Origin: Gracilibacter sp. BRH_c7a
GTDB taxonomy: Bacteria; Bacillota; Desulfitobacteriia; Desulfitobacteriales; Syntrophobotulaceae
Assembly (NCBI GenBank): GCA_001516055.1
Contig: LOEZ01000019.1
Location: 1-64,000, forward strand
Length of the DNA: 64,000 nucleotides
Direction of reading: 5' to 3'
Shown here: positions 16,334 through 24,555 of the stretch, piece by piece
How positions within the stretch are numbered: the first letter of the stretch is position 1
Layout: every line of letters begins with the position of its first letter
The notes under the pieces: model-generated
Told to the model about the DNA's origin: nothing
Databases searched by the model: none
Seen by the model: the letters and a program-made list of their open reading frames with translations, nothing else
Position numbers and translations under genes: made by a program

Positions 16334-16382
16334 TTCTTGTAAAAAGCCCCGTAGTAGCCTACTACGGGGCTTTTTACAAGAA
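16334..16382. terminator. bidirectional intrinsic terminator between acpP and rnc
   Basis: TTCTTGTAAAAAGCCCCGTA is part of a perfect 23 bp inverted repeat (16334-16357 and 16360-16382) with flanking A and T runs. It can stop acpP transcription on the minus strand. Confidence 0.9.
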
Positions 16383-16610
16383 TTATTTGTTCTCAGTCAC
16401 ATATTTTACCACATCAGCTATGGTCTGAATGTTTTCCACCTCTTCATCGGCAATATCGAGGTTAAACTCTTCTTCCAGAGCCATTACCAGTTCAACGATG
16501 TCTAAAGAATCTGCATTCAGTGCTTGGAAAGTTGTTGTTGCAGTGATTTCTTCCTCATCTACCCCCAGCTGATCTATTACGATCGCTTTCACCTTATCAT
16601 ATACGTCCAT
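16383..16610 (-). CDS. acpP: acyl carrier protein
   Basis: 75 residues, acidic, four-helix ACP. The 4'-phosphopantetheine serine lies in NADSLDIVELVMALEEEF (residues 35-52). A GGGGGGTGG ribosome site precedes ATG 16610. It follows plsX on the same strand after 140 bases, with no fabD or fabG between as in Bacillus, so the remaining fatty-acid genes are elsewhere. A strong terminator follows immediately, so rnc-smc-ftsY has its own transcript. Confidence 0.95.
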   Translation of the reverse strand: MDVYDKVKAIVIDQLGVDEEEITATTTFQALNADSLDIVELVMALEEEFNLDIADEEVENIQTIADVVKYVTENK

Positions 16611-16750
16611 TTATGCCACCCCCCCTCAGAAAATTCTACTGTTGTCCAATAAGGCCATAACATATTATCTTTTGGTATTAAACCTTTTATTCAGAATTGT
16701 ACCAGTATTTATCAATAATGCAAGCAGCATTTACCCTATAAATAGGGATT

Positions 16751-17746
16751 TTATGTTCCTTTTTCCAGTTCAGCCTTAATCTTATCTATTATTTCCTCTT
16801 CCAGGCATTCCTTGGCTACCCTTATAGCATTAAAGATTGCTTTTTCGTTGGAACTGCCGTGACAAATTATACTGGTTCCGTTTACTCCTAAGAGAGGTGC
16901 ACCGCCATACTCCGAATAATCAAGGGCATGGGAAATCTCTTTAAGCCCTGGCTTAATTAATAAAGCTCCCATTTTCCTTACAGTATTCGCAGTAATTTTC
17001 TCTTTGATAAGCTGGAATAGAGAAGAAGCCATGCCCTCTATAGTTTTGAGAACAACATTCCCTACAAAAGCATCACAGACAATTACGTCTGCTGTACCAT
17101 AAGGTATATCCCTACCTTCAACATTGCCAATAAAATTCAAACTGGAATCTTCTTTGAAAAGCTCATAAGCTGCTTGTACTAGTTCATTGCCTTTACCCTC
17201 TTCACTACCGATATTCAATAGTGCTACTTTGGGATTCTTTATTCCTAATATCTTCTCGGCATAGATACTGCCCATTATTCCATATTGGAAGAGGTTCTCA
17301 GGCTTGGCATCAGGATTAGCCCCCACATCTAACAAGAGTTTACCTTCTTGAAGAGTTGGTATCACTGTTCCTATCGCCGGACGGCTAATACCTTTAATCC
17401 GTCCTAGTCCCAATAAGGCCGCAGCCATTTGTGCACCGGTATTACCTGCCGACACCAAAGCATCAGCTTCCCCTTCTTTAACAAGCCTTGTAGCTACGAC
17501 TATTGAGGAGTCTTTCTTTTTCTTAATAGCACTTGCCGGATGTTCATCCATCCCTACTACTTCCGAAGCTTCATGGAATTCTATCCGGGGTGTAATACCG
17601 GTATCCGGTAAACAAGCAATTATTTTTTCTTTCTGTCCTACCAGTATAACCGTAATATCAGGATAAAACCCTGCAGCTTTAATCGCTCCTTTGACTATCT
17701 CATCAGGAGCATGATCTCCTCCCATAGCATCAACAGCTATTCTCAT
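16751..17746 (-). CDS. plsX: phosphate acyltransferase PlsX
   Basis: 331 residues, starting MRIAVDAMGGDHAP at ATG 17746 (or the adjacent ATG 17749) after GGAGGAGG. Longer forms up to 17818 add a non-conserved leader. It makes acyl-phosphate from acyl-ACP for phospholipid synthesis and works next to acpP. Conserved blocks: DAMGGDHAP, VSAGNTGA, LDVGANPD, ALLNIGSEEGKG, FVGNVEGRD and SEYGGAPLLG. Upstream (17763-17790) lies a small tandem TCGATG-like repeat. No fapR gene precedes it. Confidence 0.93.
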   Translation of the reverse strand: MRIAVDAMGGDHAPDEIVKGAIKAAGFYPDITVILVGQKEKIIACLPDTGITPRIEFHEASEVVGMDEHPASAIKKKKDSSIVVATRLVKEGEADALVSAGNTGAQMAAALLGLGRIKGISRPAIGTVIPTLQEGKLLLDVGANPDAKPENLFQYGIMGSIYAEKILGIKNPKVALLNIGSEEGKGNELVQAAYELFKEDSSLNFIGNVEGRDIPYGTADVIVCDAFVGNVVLKTIEGMASSLFQLIKEKITANTVRKMGALLIKPGLKEISHALDYSEYGGAPLLGVNGTSIICHGSSNEKAIFNAIRVAKECLEEEIIDKIKAELEKGT

Positions 17747-17927
17747 CATTCTAACCTCCTCCAAATCGATGCTCGATGTTCGATGTTCGAAGAATGCTTT
17801 ATTTAAGTTTTGCCACATACAAACTGCGATTTCAATACCCTTATTATGTAACCCTTACCGCAGCTCTCGCCTTGATATGTACCTCCGTATCTCCGAAGGT
17901 GCCAGCTGCCGTGCAGCAGCAAACACA

Positions 17928-17969
17928 GAAAAGCCGTTGAATTAGTACATATAAGTCAACAGCTTTTCT
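17928..17969 (-). terminator. terminator after rpmF
   Basis: On the minus strand AAAAGCTGTTGA pairs with TCAACGGCTTTT around a 14-base loop, with one bulge. It separates yceD-rpmF from plsX, and a GC-rich 90-base stretch follows without a supported gene. Confidence 0.65.
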
Positions 17970-17986
17970 CAAATAAAATACTTTTA

Positions 17987-18166
17987 TTATTCTCCCTTGG
18001 AGATCATTTCTTTGCCCTTGTAAAAACCACAGCTCGCACAAATAGTATGCTGAAGATTCTTCTTATGGCATTGGGGGCATTCCACAAGGTTAGGAGTGGT
18101 TAGTTTCCACATTGCCCTCCGTTTGCGGACTCTTGATTTAGATTGTCTATTTTGATGAACACCCAT
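17987..18166 (-). CDS. rpmF: 50S ribosomal protein L32
   Basis: 59 residues from ATG 18166 (MGVHQNRQSKSRVRKRRA) after AAGGGGGTG; the longer open frame to 18265 overlaps yceD and is not used. It has the zinc-binding CxxC pair CPQCHKKN and CASCGFYKG of the four-cysteine form of L32. Paired with the DUF177 gene 4 bases upstream, as in most bacteria. Confidence 0.96.
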   Translation of the reverse strand: MGVHQNRQSKSRVRKRRAMWKLTTPNLVECPQCHKKNLQHTICASCGFYKGKEMISKGE

Positions 18167-18170
18167 CGAT

Positions 18171-18680
18171 TTACACCCCCTTATTCCACTTAGATAGTAT
18201 TTCCAGACGAGGATCAATATCCTCGTTGGTACAATTACATTCGGTATTGTTACGGTCAGCACCACATTTTACGCATAAACCTTTACAATCTGGAGAACAG
18301 ACGAATCTCATTGGAAGATGAAGAAACAGATGCTCGAGAATTCTTTCATCAATAGAGAACTCATCCTTCTCAAAGATAAGAGCTGTTTCTTCTTGGTCTG
18401 GAGAAGAGAACTCTGCTGGAATCCATTCATCTTCAAACTCAAAATCCAGATTATAAAGAAATTCTCTTAAGCAGCGCGAACAGTTGACAGCGAGTCTAGT
18501 ATTAGCTTGACCACTAACAAGGAGTGATTTTCCGGTATTAATAAGATTGATTTGAACTTCAAGTGGAGTGTGAAAGACCAACATATCTTTGCCCATCTCT
18601 ATTGGAGCAAAAATCTCGCTAAACTGGTATCTTTCCGAGCCTCCCTCAGTTCTTCTAAGTTGAGCTACATTAATTCGCAC
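18171..18680 (-). CDS. yceD: DUF177 protein YceD, 23S rRNA accumulation factor
   Basis: 169 residues. DUF177 family proteins are encoded ahead of rpmF and are required for normal 23S rRNA levels in E. coli and plants. Conserved cysteines appear in NCSRCLREF (residue 75) and in FVCSPDCKGLCVKCGADRN near the C-terminus, which forms a zinc-knuckle-like end in Firmicutes. Starts at ATG 18680, with GGTGATT upstream. Confidence 0.9.
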   Translation of the reverse strand: MRINVAQLRRTEGGSERYQFSEIFAPIEMGKDMLVFHTPLEVQINLINTGKSLLVSGQANTRLAVNCSRCLREFLYNLDFEFEDEWIPAEFSSPDQEETALIFEKDEFSIDERILEHLFLHLPMRFVCSPDCKGLCVKCGADRNNTECNCTNEDIDPRLEILSKWNKGV

Positions 18681-18755
18681 CAGTAATCACCTCAATATGC
18701 AACAACTGTTATTATAGTTATCACTATTTTTTTTGTCAAGAATGGGATTTATACT

Positions 18756-19958
18756 TTAAGACATCTGACTGACTATTTCTTTGGTATCCAAGGCAATCAT
18801 TAGCTCTTCATTTGTAGGAATAACTAATACTCTGCACTTGGCTCCCCACTTAGATACATCGACTTCTTCACCTCTGGCGGCTTGGTTCTTTTCGTCATCT
18901 ATGCTTACTCCGAGGTAGCTGAGAGTATTACAGATATTCTTCCTCATCTCCGGAGAATTTTCTCCCAGGCCGGCAGTGAAGATAATAGCATCAACTCCAT
19001 CAAGCGTAGCGGAATAAGCTCCTACATATTTTTTAACGTCATGAACAAAAACGTCTAGAGCTAGTTGGGCTCTATAATTACCCTCTTCCGCAGCTTTCTG
19101 CAAATCTCTAAAATCACTGCTAACGCCGGAGAGTCCCAACACCCCGCATTTTTTATTTAGAAAATCATTAATTTCTTCGCTTGATAATTTCTCTTTATTC
19201 ATTATAAAAGATACTATCGTAGGATCAAGATCTCCTGATCTGGTCCCCATCATAAGACCTTCTAAAGGGGTAAATCCCATAGAAGTCTCAACCGATTTAC
19301 CGTACTTGATCGCGGCAAGTGATGATCCATTTCCTAAATGACAACTTATTAGTTTGAGTTTTTCTATTCGCTTACCTAACATTGCTGCAGCTCTCTGGCT
19401 GACATATTTATGGGAAGTTCCATGAAAACCATATCTCCGTATCTTATACTTTTCGTATAATTCATATGGAATACCATATAGATACGCTTCTGGAGGCATC
19501 GTTTGATGAAAAGCAGTATCGAAGACAGCAACTTGCCTAATCCCAGGCATCATCTTTTCGCACGCTTCAATACCGGCTAAGTTAGCCGGGTTATGCAATG
19601 GTCCAAGTTCAATACATTCTTCGATAGCTTTTTTTACATCTTCATCAATTAGAACAGAGCCTGATACTTTTTCTCCCCCATGTAACACCCTATGTCCTAC
19701 CGCATCGATCTCTGTTAAAGATTTCATTACACCATAATCCGGATCAACAATTGTATCCAGAACTAGCTTTATGGCAGCCGCATGGTTAGGAAGTTCAGCG
19801 ACTATAACTTCCTTTTCTCCATCTTTAGGCCTATGAGTAAGCAAAGCTCCTGGTAGTCCAATCCTTTCCACCAGACCTTTAGCTAGATGATTATTGGTAT
19901 TCATGTCCATAAGCTGGTACTTAAGTGATGAACTTCCACAATTAATAACGAGAACTTT
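18756..19958 (-). CDS. ackA: acetate kinase
   Basis: 400 residues from GTG 19958 (KVLVINCGSSSLKYQL), with AAGGAG nine bases upstream; a longer frame to 19991 lacks family support. Interconverts acetate plus ATP and acetyl phosphate, the ATP-yielding step of fermentation. ASKHA motifs: NCGSSSLK (residue 6), GHRVLHGG, VFDTAFHQTMPPEAY, GFHGTSHKYV, SCHLGNGSSLAAI, GLMMGTRSGDLDP and FTAGLGENSPEMR. No pta gene adjoins it. Confidence 0.96.
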   Translation of the reverse strand, partial: KVLVINCGSSSLKYQLMDMNTNNHLAKGLVERIGLPGALLTHRPKDGEKEVIVAELPNHAAAIKLVLDTIVDPDYGVMKSLTEIDAVGHRVLHGGEKVSGSVLIDEDVKKAIEECIELGPLHNPANLAGIEACEKMMPGIRQVAVFDTAFHQTMPPEAYLYGIPYELYEKYKIRRYGFHGTSHKYVSQRAAAMLGKRIEKLKLISCHLGNGSSLAAIKYGKSVETSMGFTPLEGLMMGTRSGDLDPTIVSFIMNKEKLSSEEINDFLNKKCGVLGLSGVSSDFRDLQKAAEEGNYRAQLALDVFVHDVKKYVGAYSATLDGVDAIIFTAGLGENSPEMRKNICNTLSYLGVSIDDEKNQAARGEEVDVSKWGAKCRVLVIPTNEELMIALDTKEIVSQMS

Positions 19959-20236
19959 CACTGGCGACAACTCCTTTATTCTCTCTTCCACCCATTATCA
20001 GATTCTAGTCTGATTTCTTTAAGTGTGTCGCTTCTCTAATCTACCTTGAAGTCCTCATATTATCTTACCCTTTTTTATATATCTAATATGCTACTTAATA
20101 TATAAAGAGTCTACCATACTTTATAAAAATTTGAAATATAGCGATTTAAATAGATGTTCTATCAAAGAATGTAGACTGGCTTATGGTCATATAAATTAAC
20201 ATTGTGGCTTCAATATATAAATAAGGGGTGATTGTC

Positions 20237-21394
20237 ATGACTTTTCTTAGAATATTACCTTTCTTACTCCTGACAATCGGTATGTTTTATTATCCCCAAG
20301 AAGTTCTCTCTTCAGCCACAACTGGTTTAAAACTTTGGGTGAGCTATATTCTACCCGCCCTTTTTCCTTTTTTTGTGATATCAGATATTCTTATGAAACA
20401 GGGATTCGTACACTTTCTAGGCGTACTATTAGAACCTTTAATGCGCCCCCTTTTTAGGCTACCAGGAAAAGCGTCTTTTATTCTCGCGATGACCCATACT
20501 TCCGGAATTCCTATAGGGGCTATACTTACTTGTAAAATGAGGAAAGATGGTGAAATTACACGAACTGAAGGCGAACGCTTATTGGCTTTCAGCAGTAATC
20601 CCAGTCCTGGTTTCATGTTTGGCGCCGTTGCTTCCGGAATGCTGGCTAATCCTGCTTTAGGAATTATTATAGCGGGGTCGATCTACATCTCAAATCTTAT
20701 TGTGGGACTCGTCTTTCGCTTCTATGGTAATCCTTCGTCCTCTCCTCCAAAGTATAAGATATCATTACGTATGGCTTGGAGAGAATTAGAAATAGCTCAA
20801 CAAAAAAACAATAAACCACTTGGTGAATTAATAGCTGAATCTGTTCGCGAGAGCACTTCAACTATACTACTAGTAGGTGGCTTCATTGTCTTCTTCTCGG
20901 TAATAACCCAGATGCTCACAGTATGGAACATTACTGGTATTATTGCAGGATTAATTAACATCTTAAGTGCCGGTATGCTTAGCCAGGCAGGAGGCGTTGC
21001 CTTAATCAATGGTCTTATTGAGACATCTTTAGGTTGTAAAGCTGCCGTCACCGCTTTTTCATCCCTAAATATCCAAGTTGGGGTATTAGCTTTTATTCTT
21101 GGTTGGGGAGGTTTATCAGTCTTCGCCCAAGTAGCAAGCTTTACCGCTTCGACCGATCTTCGCTTTCTTCCTTTTTTTCTAGGCAGAACACTTCATGGTT
21201 TCTTAGCTCTAATAATAAGCCAAATTATTCTACGATACAGTGAAATACCCACCACTACTTTGCCTAGCCCTTTAACAGACGGAAGCCGTATTTGGTTGAT
21301 GTCTCTAAGGTGGAGCTTCCTCTATTTTATCGGTATTATCATATTTCTTACTCTAATGGGTATTTTCTTAAGACTATGGAAGAGACCTTCGTAA
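20237..21394 (+). CDS. ylbJ: YlbJ-type sporulation integral membrane protein
   Basis: 385 residues, ATG 20237 with AAGGGG eight bases upstream (GTG 20228 also possible). A polytopic membrane protein with about eight segments. It carries two nucleoside-recognition (GATE) domains: LWVSYILPALFPFFVISDIL near residue 35 and a repeat near 240-300 (GLIETSLGCKAAVTAF). The ylbJ product of B. subtilis is needed for late sporulation and resistant spore formation. It is oriented opposite to its neighbours and its stop abuts the coiled-coil gene on the other strand (21394/21395). Confidence 0.88.
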   Translation: MTFLRILPFLLLTIGMFYYPQEVLSSATTGLKLWVSYILPALFPFFVISDILMKQGFVHFLGVLLEPLMRPLFRLPGKASFILAMTHTSGIPIGAILTCKMRKDGEITRTEGERLLAFSSNPSPGFMFGAVASGMLANPALGIIIAGSIYISNLIVGLVFRFYGNPSSSPPKYKISLRMAWRELEIAQQKNNKPLGELIAESVRESTSTILLVGGFIVFFSVITQMLTVWNITGIIAGLINILSAGMLSQAGGVALINGLIETSLGCKAAVTAFSSLNIQVGVLAFILGWGGLSVFAQVASFTASTDLRFLPFFLGRTLHGFLALIISQIILRYSEIPTTTLPSPLTDGSRIWLMSLRWSFLYFIGIIIFLTLMGIFLRLWKRPS

Positions 21395-21886
21395 TCACTC
21401 ATTATTCATATCCGACTGAATCTTTTCATCCCAACGAGCTAAAGAGTTTAGTTCTTCTCTACTTTCTTTGATAGCCTTAAAAGATTCTTCTATTTTAGCT
21501 TCTATATCATTAAGTAGATCATCCGAGTATTTGAGTGCTCCAAGCTTCACTTCCCGAGAGTACTGTTGAGCCTTACGAACTATTTCTTCAGCATATACTC
21601 TTGATTGAGAAACAACCTCATTTTCTTGTAACATTTGTTCTGCCTGTTTTTGAGCACGATCTACTATTCTTTGTCCTTCACTACGAGCATCTTCCAAAAG
21701 ACGGTCCCTGTCTGCTAATATAAGGTTTGCTTGTCTGATTTCTTCAGGTAATACGGAACGTATTCCGTCGAGAATTTCCAGGACACTATCTTCATCCACC
21801 ATTACCTTACCAGTTAAAGGTACTTTGGTACCCCTATCTAGAATCTCTTCCAGTTGTTCTAACAATGTAAATAAGCGGTTTTCCAA
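21395..21886 (-). CDS. coiled-coil protein, unknown
   Basis: 163 residues, glutamate- and lysine-rich. After an N-terminal helix (LFTLLEQLEEIL) comes a conserved bit VPLTGKVMVDEDSVLEILDG, then a long helix (residues 50-120) with EARSEG-like charged repeats. It resembles the conserved DivIVA/ATPase-subunit-like coiled-coil proteins encoded beside rsmD and coaD in Clostridia, sometimes labelled ATPase without support. It starts three bases after rsmD ends and is probably co-transcribed with it. Confidence 0.75.
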   Translation of the reverse strand: MENRLFTLLEQLEEILDRGTKVPLTGKVMVDEDSVLEILDGIRSVLPEEIRQANLILADRDRLLEDARSEGQRIVDRAQKQAEQMLQENEVVSQSRVYAEEIVRKAQQYSREVKLGALKYSDDLLNDIEAKIEESFKAIKESREELNSLARWDEKIQSDMNNE

Positions 21887-21889
21887 GAA

Positions 21890-22453
21890 TCACACCTCCT
21901 CTTGCTGATCTCTTTGCTGTATAAACCATATTTTTGTATCTCCATATTGTTTAGTAATCATTACCTCTAAGAAACCTAGATCATCTGTAATCTCTTCATC
22001 AGAAGCGGTTTCTATTATTATTACTCCCTGAGGGTTAAGAATTTTACCCGTCTTTATTAAGGTTAAGACTCTATCGGTGAACCCCTGGCGATAAGGAGGA
22101 TCGATAAAGACTAAATCATACCTTTCAAGCAGTGGTTGCTTAAGAAAACTGAACACATCCATATTATAGATTCGGGCACTGTCTTCACCTTCAAGCATCT
22201 TGATGTTATCACTGATTATTTCCCATGCTTTTCTGCTTTTCTCTACAAGAACAGCTTCCTCAGCACCTCTGGATAATGCTTCCAGAGATAGATTACCTGT
22301 CCCTGCAAACAGATCAAGTACCTTAGCACTTTGGACTTTATTTCCAAGTATATTAAATATTGCACCTTTAACTTTATCCGAAGTTGGCCTGGTTAGATTT
22401 CCTTGCAAAGTCTTTAGGCGACGTCCTTTCCAATCTCCAGAAATAATTCGCAT
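21890..22453 (-). CDS. rsmD: 16S rRNA m2G966 methyltransferase
   Basis: 187 residues. Methylates guanine 966 of 16S rRNA in the 30S subunit. Motifs: MRIISGDWKGRRLKTL start, RPTSDKVKGAIFNIL, AdoMet loop LDLFAGTGNLSLEALSRGA near residue 45 and catalytic FIDPPYRQGF near 120. Its ATG directly follows the TAA of the upstream methyltransferase gene, so the two are translationally coupled. coaD, which often follows, is not present. Confidence 0.93.
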   Translation of the reverse strand: MRIISGDWKGRRLKTLQGNLTRPTSDKVKGAIFNILGNKVQSAKVLDLFAGTGNLSLEALSRGAEEAVLVEKSRKAWEIISDNIKMLEGEDSARIYNMDVFSFLKQPLLERYDLVFIDPPYRQGFTDRVLTLIKTGKILNPQGVIIIETASDEEITDDLGFLEVMITKQYGDTKIWFIQQRDQQEEV

Positions 22454-23125
22454 TTATTTTCTCCAGTTAGCAACTAGGAATCCGGGATTCCCTTGAGCTT
22501 TATTTTCCTGTTCCATAGCTTCTTCATAAGACATTGTTTCAGGCGAGAAGAATAAAACCTTTCTAATCTCAGGTTCATTGCCTATATTCCAAGCCCTAAT
22601 CTCTTTCTCTGTAAAGAAATGGGCACTTTGGAATACAGATTCGGGATCTTGTTGAGCAGCTTGGCGATAGACTTCACTCCATGTGCTGTTATCCGCAATC
22701 ACTCCAATTACTAGGCAGCCTCCTGGATTTAGCTTTTGATAGAGAGCTTGTAAGACCATCTGTGGTTGGTGTATGAATTCTAAGGCAGTCATAGAAAATA
22801 TCCCATCATATGTCTCTAAACTATCCAGCATTTTAGAAATATCACCAAGAATCCATTTGACTTCTTTGCCTATAGATTGCACCTTAGCTTGAGCTATTTT
22901 CATCATCTCGGAGGAAATATCCAAAGCTGTGACATTATAATTGTTAGCTGCCATCCTAACCGTGTAAAGGCCTGTACCACAGCCTATTTCTAGTATTTTG
23001 TTACCTTGAGGTCTAAACAATTCTTCCAGGGCTCTTCTCTCTACATAATCTACTGCTCTGCCTATAGGATTTTCGTACCATTCATCATATTGAACTGCAA
23101 CATCATCGAATATTTGTTTTGTCAT
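22454..23125 (-). CDS. class I SAM-dependent methyltransferase
   Basis: 223 residues. AdoMet-binding motif ILEIGCGTGLYTVRMAANNY near residue 45, acidic loop VTALDISSEMMKIAQAK and a proline-containing motif QPQMVLQALYQKLNPGGCLV. N-terminus YDEWYENPIGRAVDYVERRA is typical of UbiE/Smtase-11-type small-molecule methyltransferases. The substrate cannot be told. It leads the three-gene unit methyltransferase-rsmD-coiled coil. Confidence 0.85.
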   Translation of the reverse strand: MTKQIFDDVAVQYDEWYENPIGRAVDYVERRALEELFRPQGNKILEIGCGTGLYTVRMAANNYNVTALDISSEMMKIAQAKVQSIGKEVKWILGDISKMLDSLETYDGIFSMTALEFIHQPQMVLQALYQKLNPGGCLVIGVIADNSTWSEVYRQAAQQDPESVFQSAHFFTEKEIRAWNIGNEPEIRKVLFFSPETMSYEEAMEQENKAQGNPGFLVANWRK

Positions 23126-23374
23126 ATAACCTCCTGTTTTAACCCATATAAACAGGTTTGAACTATTAATCGTTAAATTTAGTACAACTTTAATTATACA
23201 ATTATCTTCTTTTTTTTGATACTCTTCTGGAATTAAAACAATCTATATTTTAAATTTTAGTATACCATTATGAATCTAATAAATGAAACTATTACATGAA
23301 TATCTCTATCTCAAACTTAACATACTATTATAAGTTTCGTAACTCAAACTTCAACCTTCTCATTCTAACTTTTT

Positions 23375-23400
23375 ACTGGCCATCAGGCCAGTTCTTTTTC
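23375..23400 (+). terminator. terminator-like hairpin just upstream of gpr
   Basis: ACTGGCC (23375-23381) pairs with GGCCAGT (23386-23392), followed by TCTTTTTC. In the 300-base gap between the methyltransferase and gpr this is the only structure seen. It could attenuate gpr or end an unseen short transcript. Confidence 0.5.
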
Positions 23401-23428
23401 AATAATATTCTGTCAAGGGGTGAAATAT

Positions 23429-24418
23429 ATGATCAGTAAATCCAATGTCTATAAAAAAATGAATATTTATGTTGATCTGGCAGTTGAAGCACATGATCTG
23501 TTACGAGGAGATACCGGCAGAGAAGTTTCCGGTGTGATAATGAAAGAAGAGGATCTGTCAAATGTTACAGTTACCACTATTACGATTACCAACAAGAATG
23601 GTGAAAAAGAACTAGGACGTCCTCAAGGTAATTACCTAACTCTTGCAGCACCAGAAATTAAATATAATAGTTATGTAGAACACCAAAACATTGCCGAGGT
23701 ACTTGCCGGACAGTTACAAAAGTTATTTGATTTTCATGAGGAATCAAGCATTTTAGTAGTAGGACTAGGAAATTGGCAAGCAACACCTGATTCTCTTGGC
23801 CCTAAGGTAGTGGAGAAAATAATGGTTACTCGTCATCTTTTCCATTATACACCTGAAGAGATGAAAGGGAATATGCGGAAAGTCTCAGCCATTTCTCCTG
23901 GGGTCCTGGGTATAACGGGCATAGAGACAGCCGAGGTTATTCGAGGTTTAGTAGAGCATATAAAACCGGATTATGTTATTGCTATAGATGCCTTAGCTGC
24001 CGGAGCTCTCGAACGAATAGGCACAACTATCCAAATTGCAGATACCGGTATTAACCCAGGCTCAGGCATCGGCAACCATCGCAAGGGGCTCAATCAAGAG
24101 ACCCTAGGCTGCAAGGTGATTGCTATAGGTGTCCCTACAGTCGTCAATGCTGCTGTAATCGCTCATAAAACTGTTGAAGAATTATTTGGTCAGATGGAAG
24201 CCGAACCGGCCCTGTCAAAAATGTACAGCGAAGAAAATGAAGAGGTCCTCATGGGCGTCTTAAGCAGGGCCCTCTCTCCCTTCCAAGACAGTTTAATGGT
24301 AACTCCTAAAGATGTGGACGATCTCATTGAAAGGACTTCCAGAATCATTGCTAATGCTTTAAACATCTGTATCCATCCTGGAATTACTAAAGATAATTCT
24401 GATACTTATCTTCAATAA
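23429..24418 (+). CDS. gpr: germination protease GPR
   Basis: 329 residues, ATG 23429 preceded by AAGGGG (GTG 23420 possible). Degrades small acid-soluble spore proteins during germination; made as zymogen in the forespore. Peptidase M63 features: the processing region near residues 5-16 (MNIYVDLAVEAHDL), GLGNWQATPDSLGPKV near 115 and IAIDALAAGALERIGTTIQ near 190 and DTGINPGSGIGNHRKGL near 208. It is the clearest sign that the organism forms endospores. Confidence 0.96.
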   Translation: MISKSNVYKKMNIYVDLAVEAHDLLRGDTGREVSGVIMKEEDLSNVTVTTITITNKNGEKELGRPQGNYLTLAAPEIKYNSYVEHQNIAEVLAGQLQKLFDFHEESSILVVGLGNWQATPDSLGPKVVEKIMVTRHLFHYTPEEMKGNMRKVSAISPGVLGITGIETAEVIRGLVEHIKPDYVIAIDALAAGALERIGTTIQIADTGINPGSGIGNHRKGLNQETLGCKVIAIGVPTVVNAAVIAHKTVEELFGQMEAEPALSKMYSEENEEVLMGVLSRALSPFQDSLMVTPKDVDDLIERTSRIIANALNICIHPGITKDNSDTYLQ

Positions 24419-24555
24419 CTGCACATAGTCAACTTAAGCTGGAAATAATGCTATAATACTATTATCAATATTTTTAGCCTTTTGTACAAAAACCTTTAAT
24501 TTTGGTTCTTATTTGAATTGATTACTTTTAAAAGGCTACATAATGGGGGGAAATA

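Noticed and set aside
17763-17790. Tandem TCGATG repeat upstream of plsX as operator
   Set aside because: Short, imperfect, and no regulator such as FapR is nearby; probably slippage.
17844-18041. Minus-strand frame after rpmF
   Set aside because: It overlaps the rpmF terminator and the rpmF 3' end in another frame, with no family.
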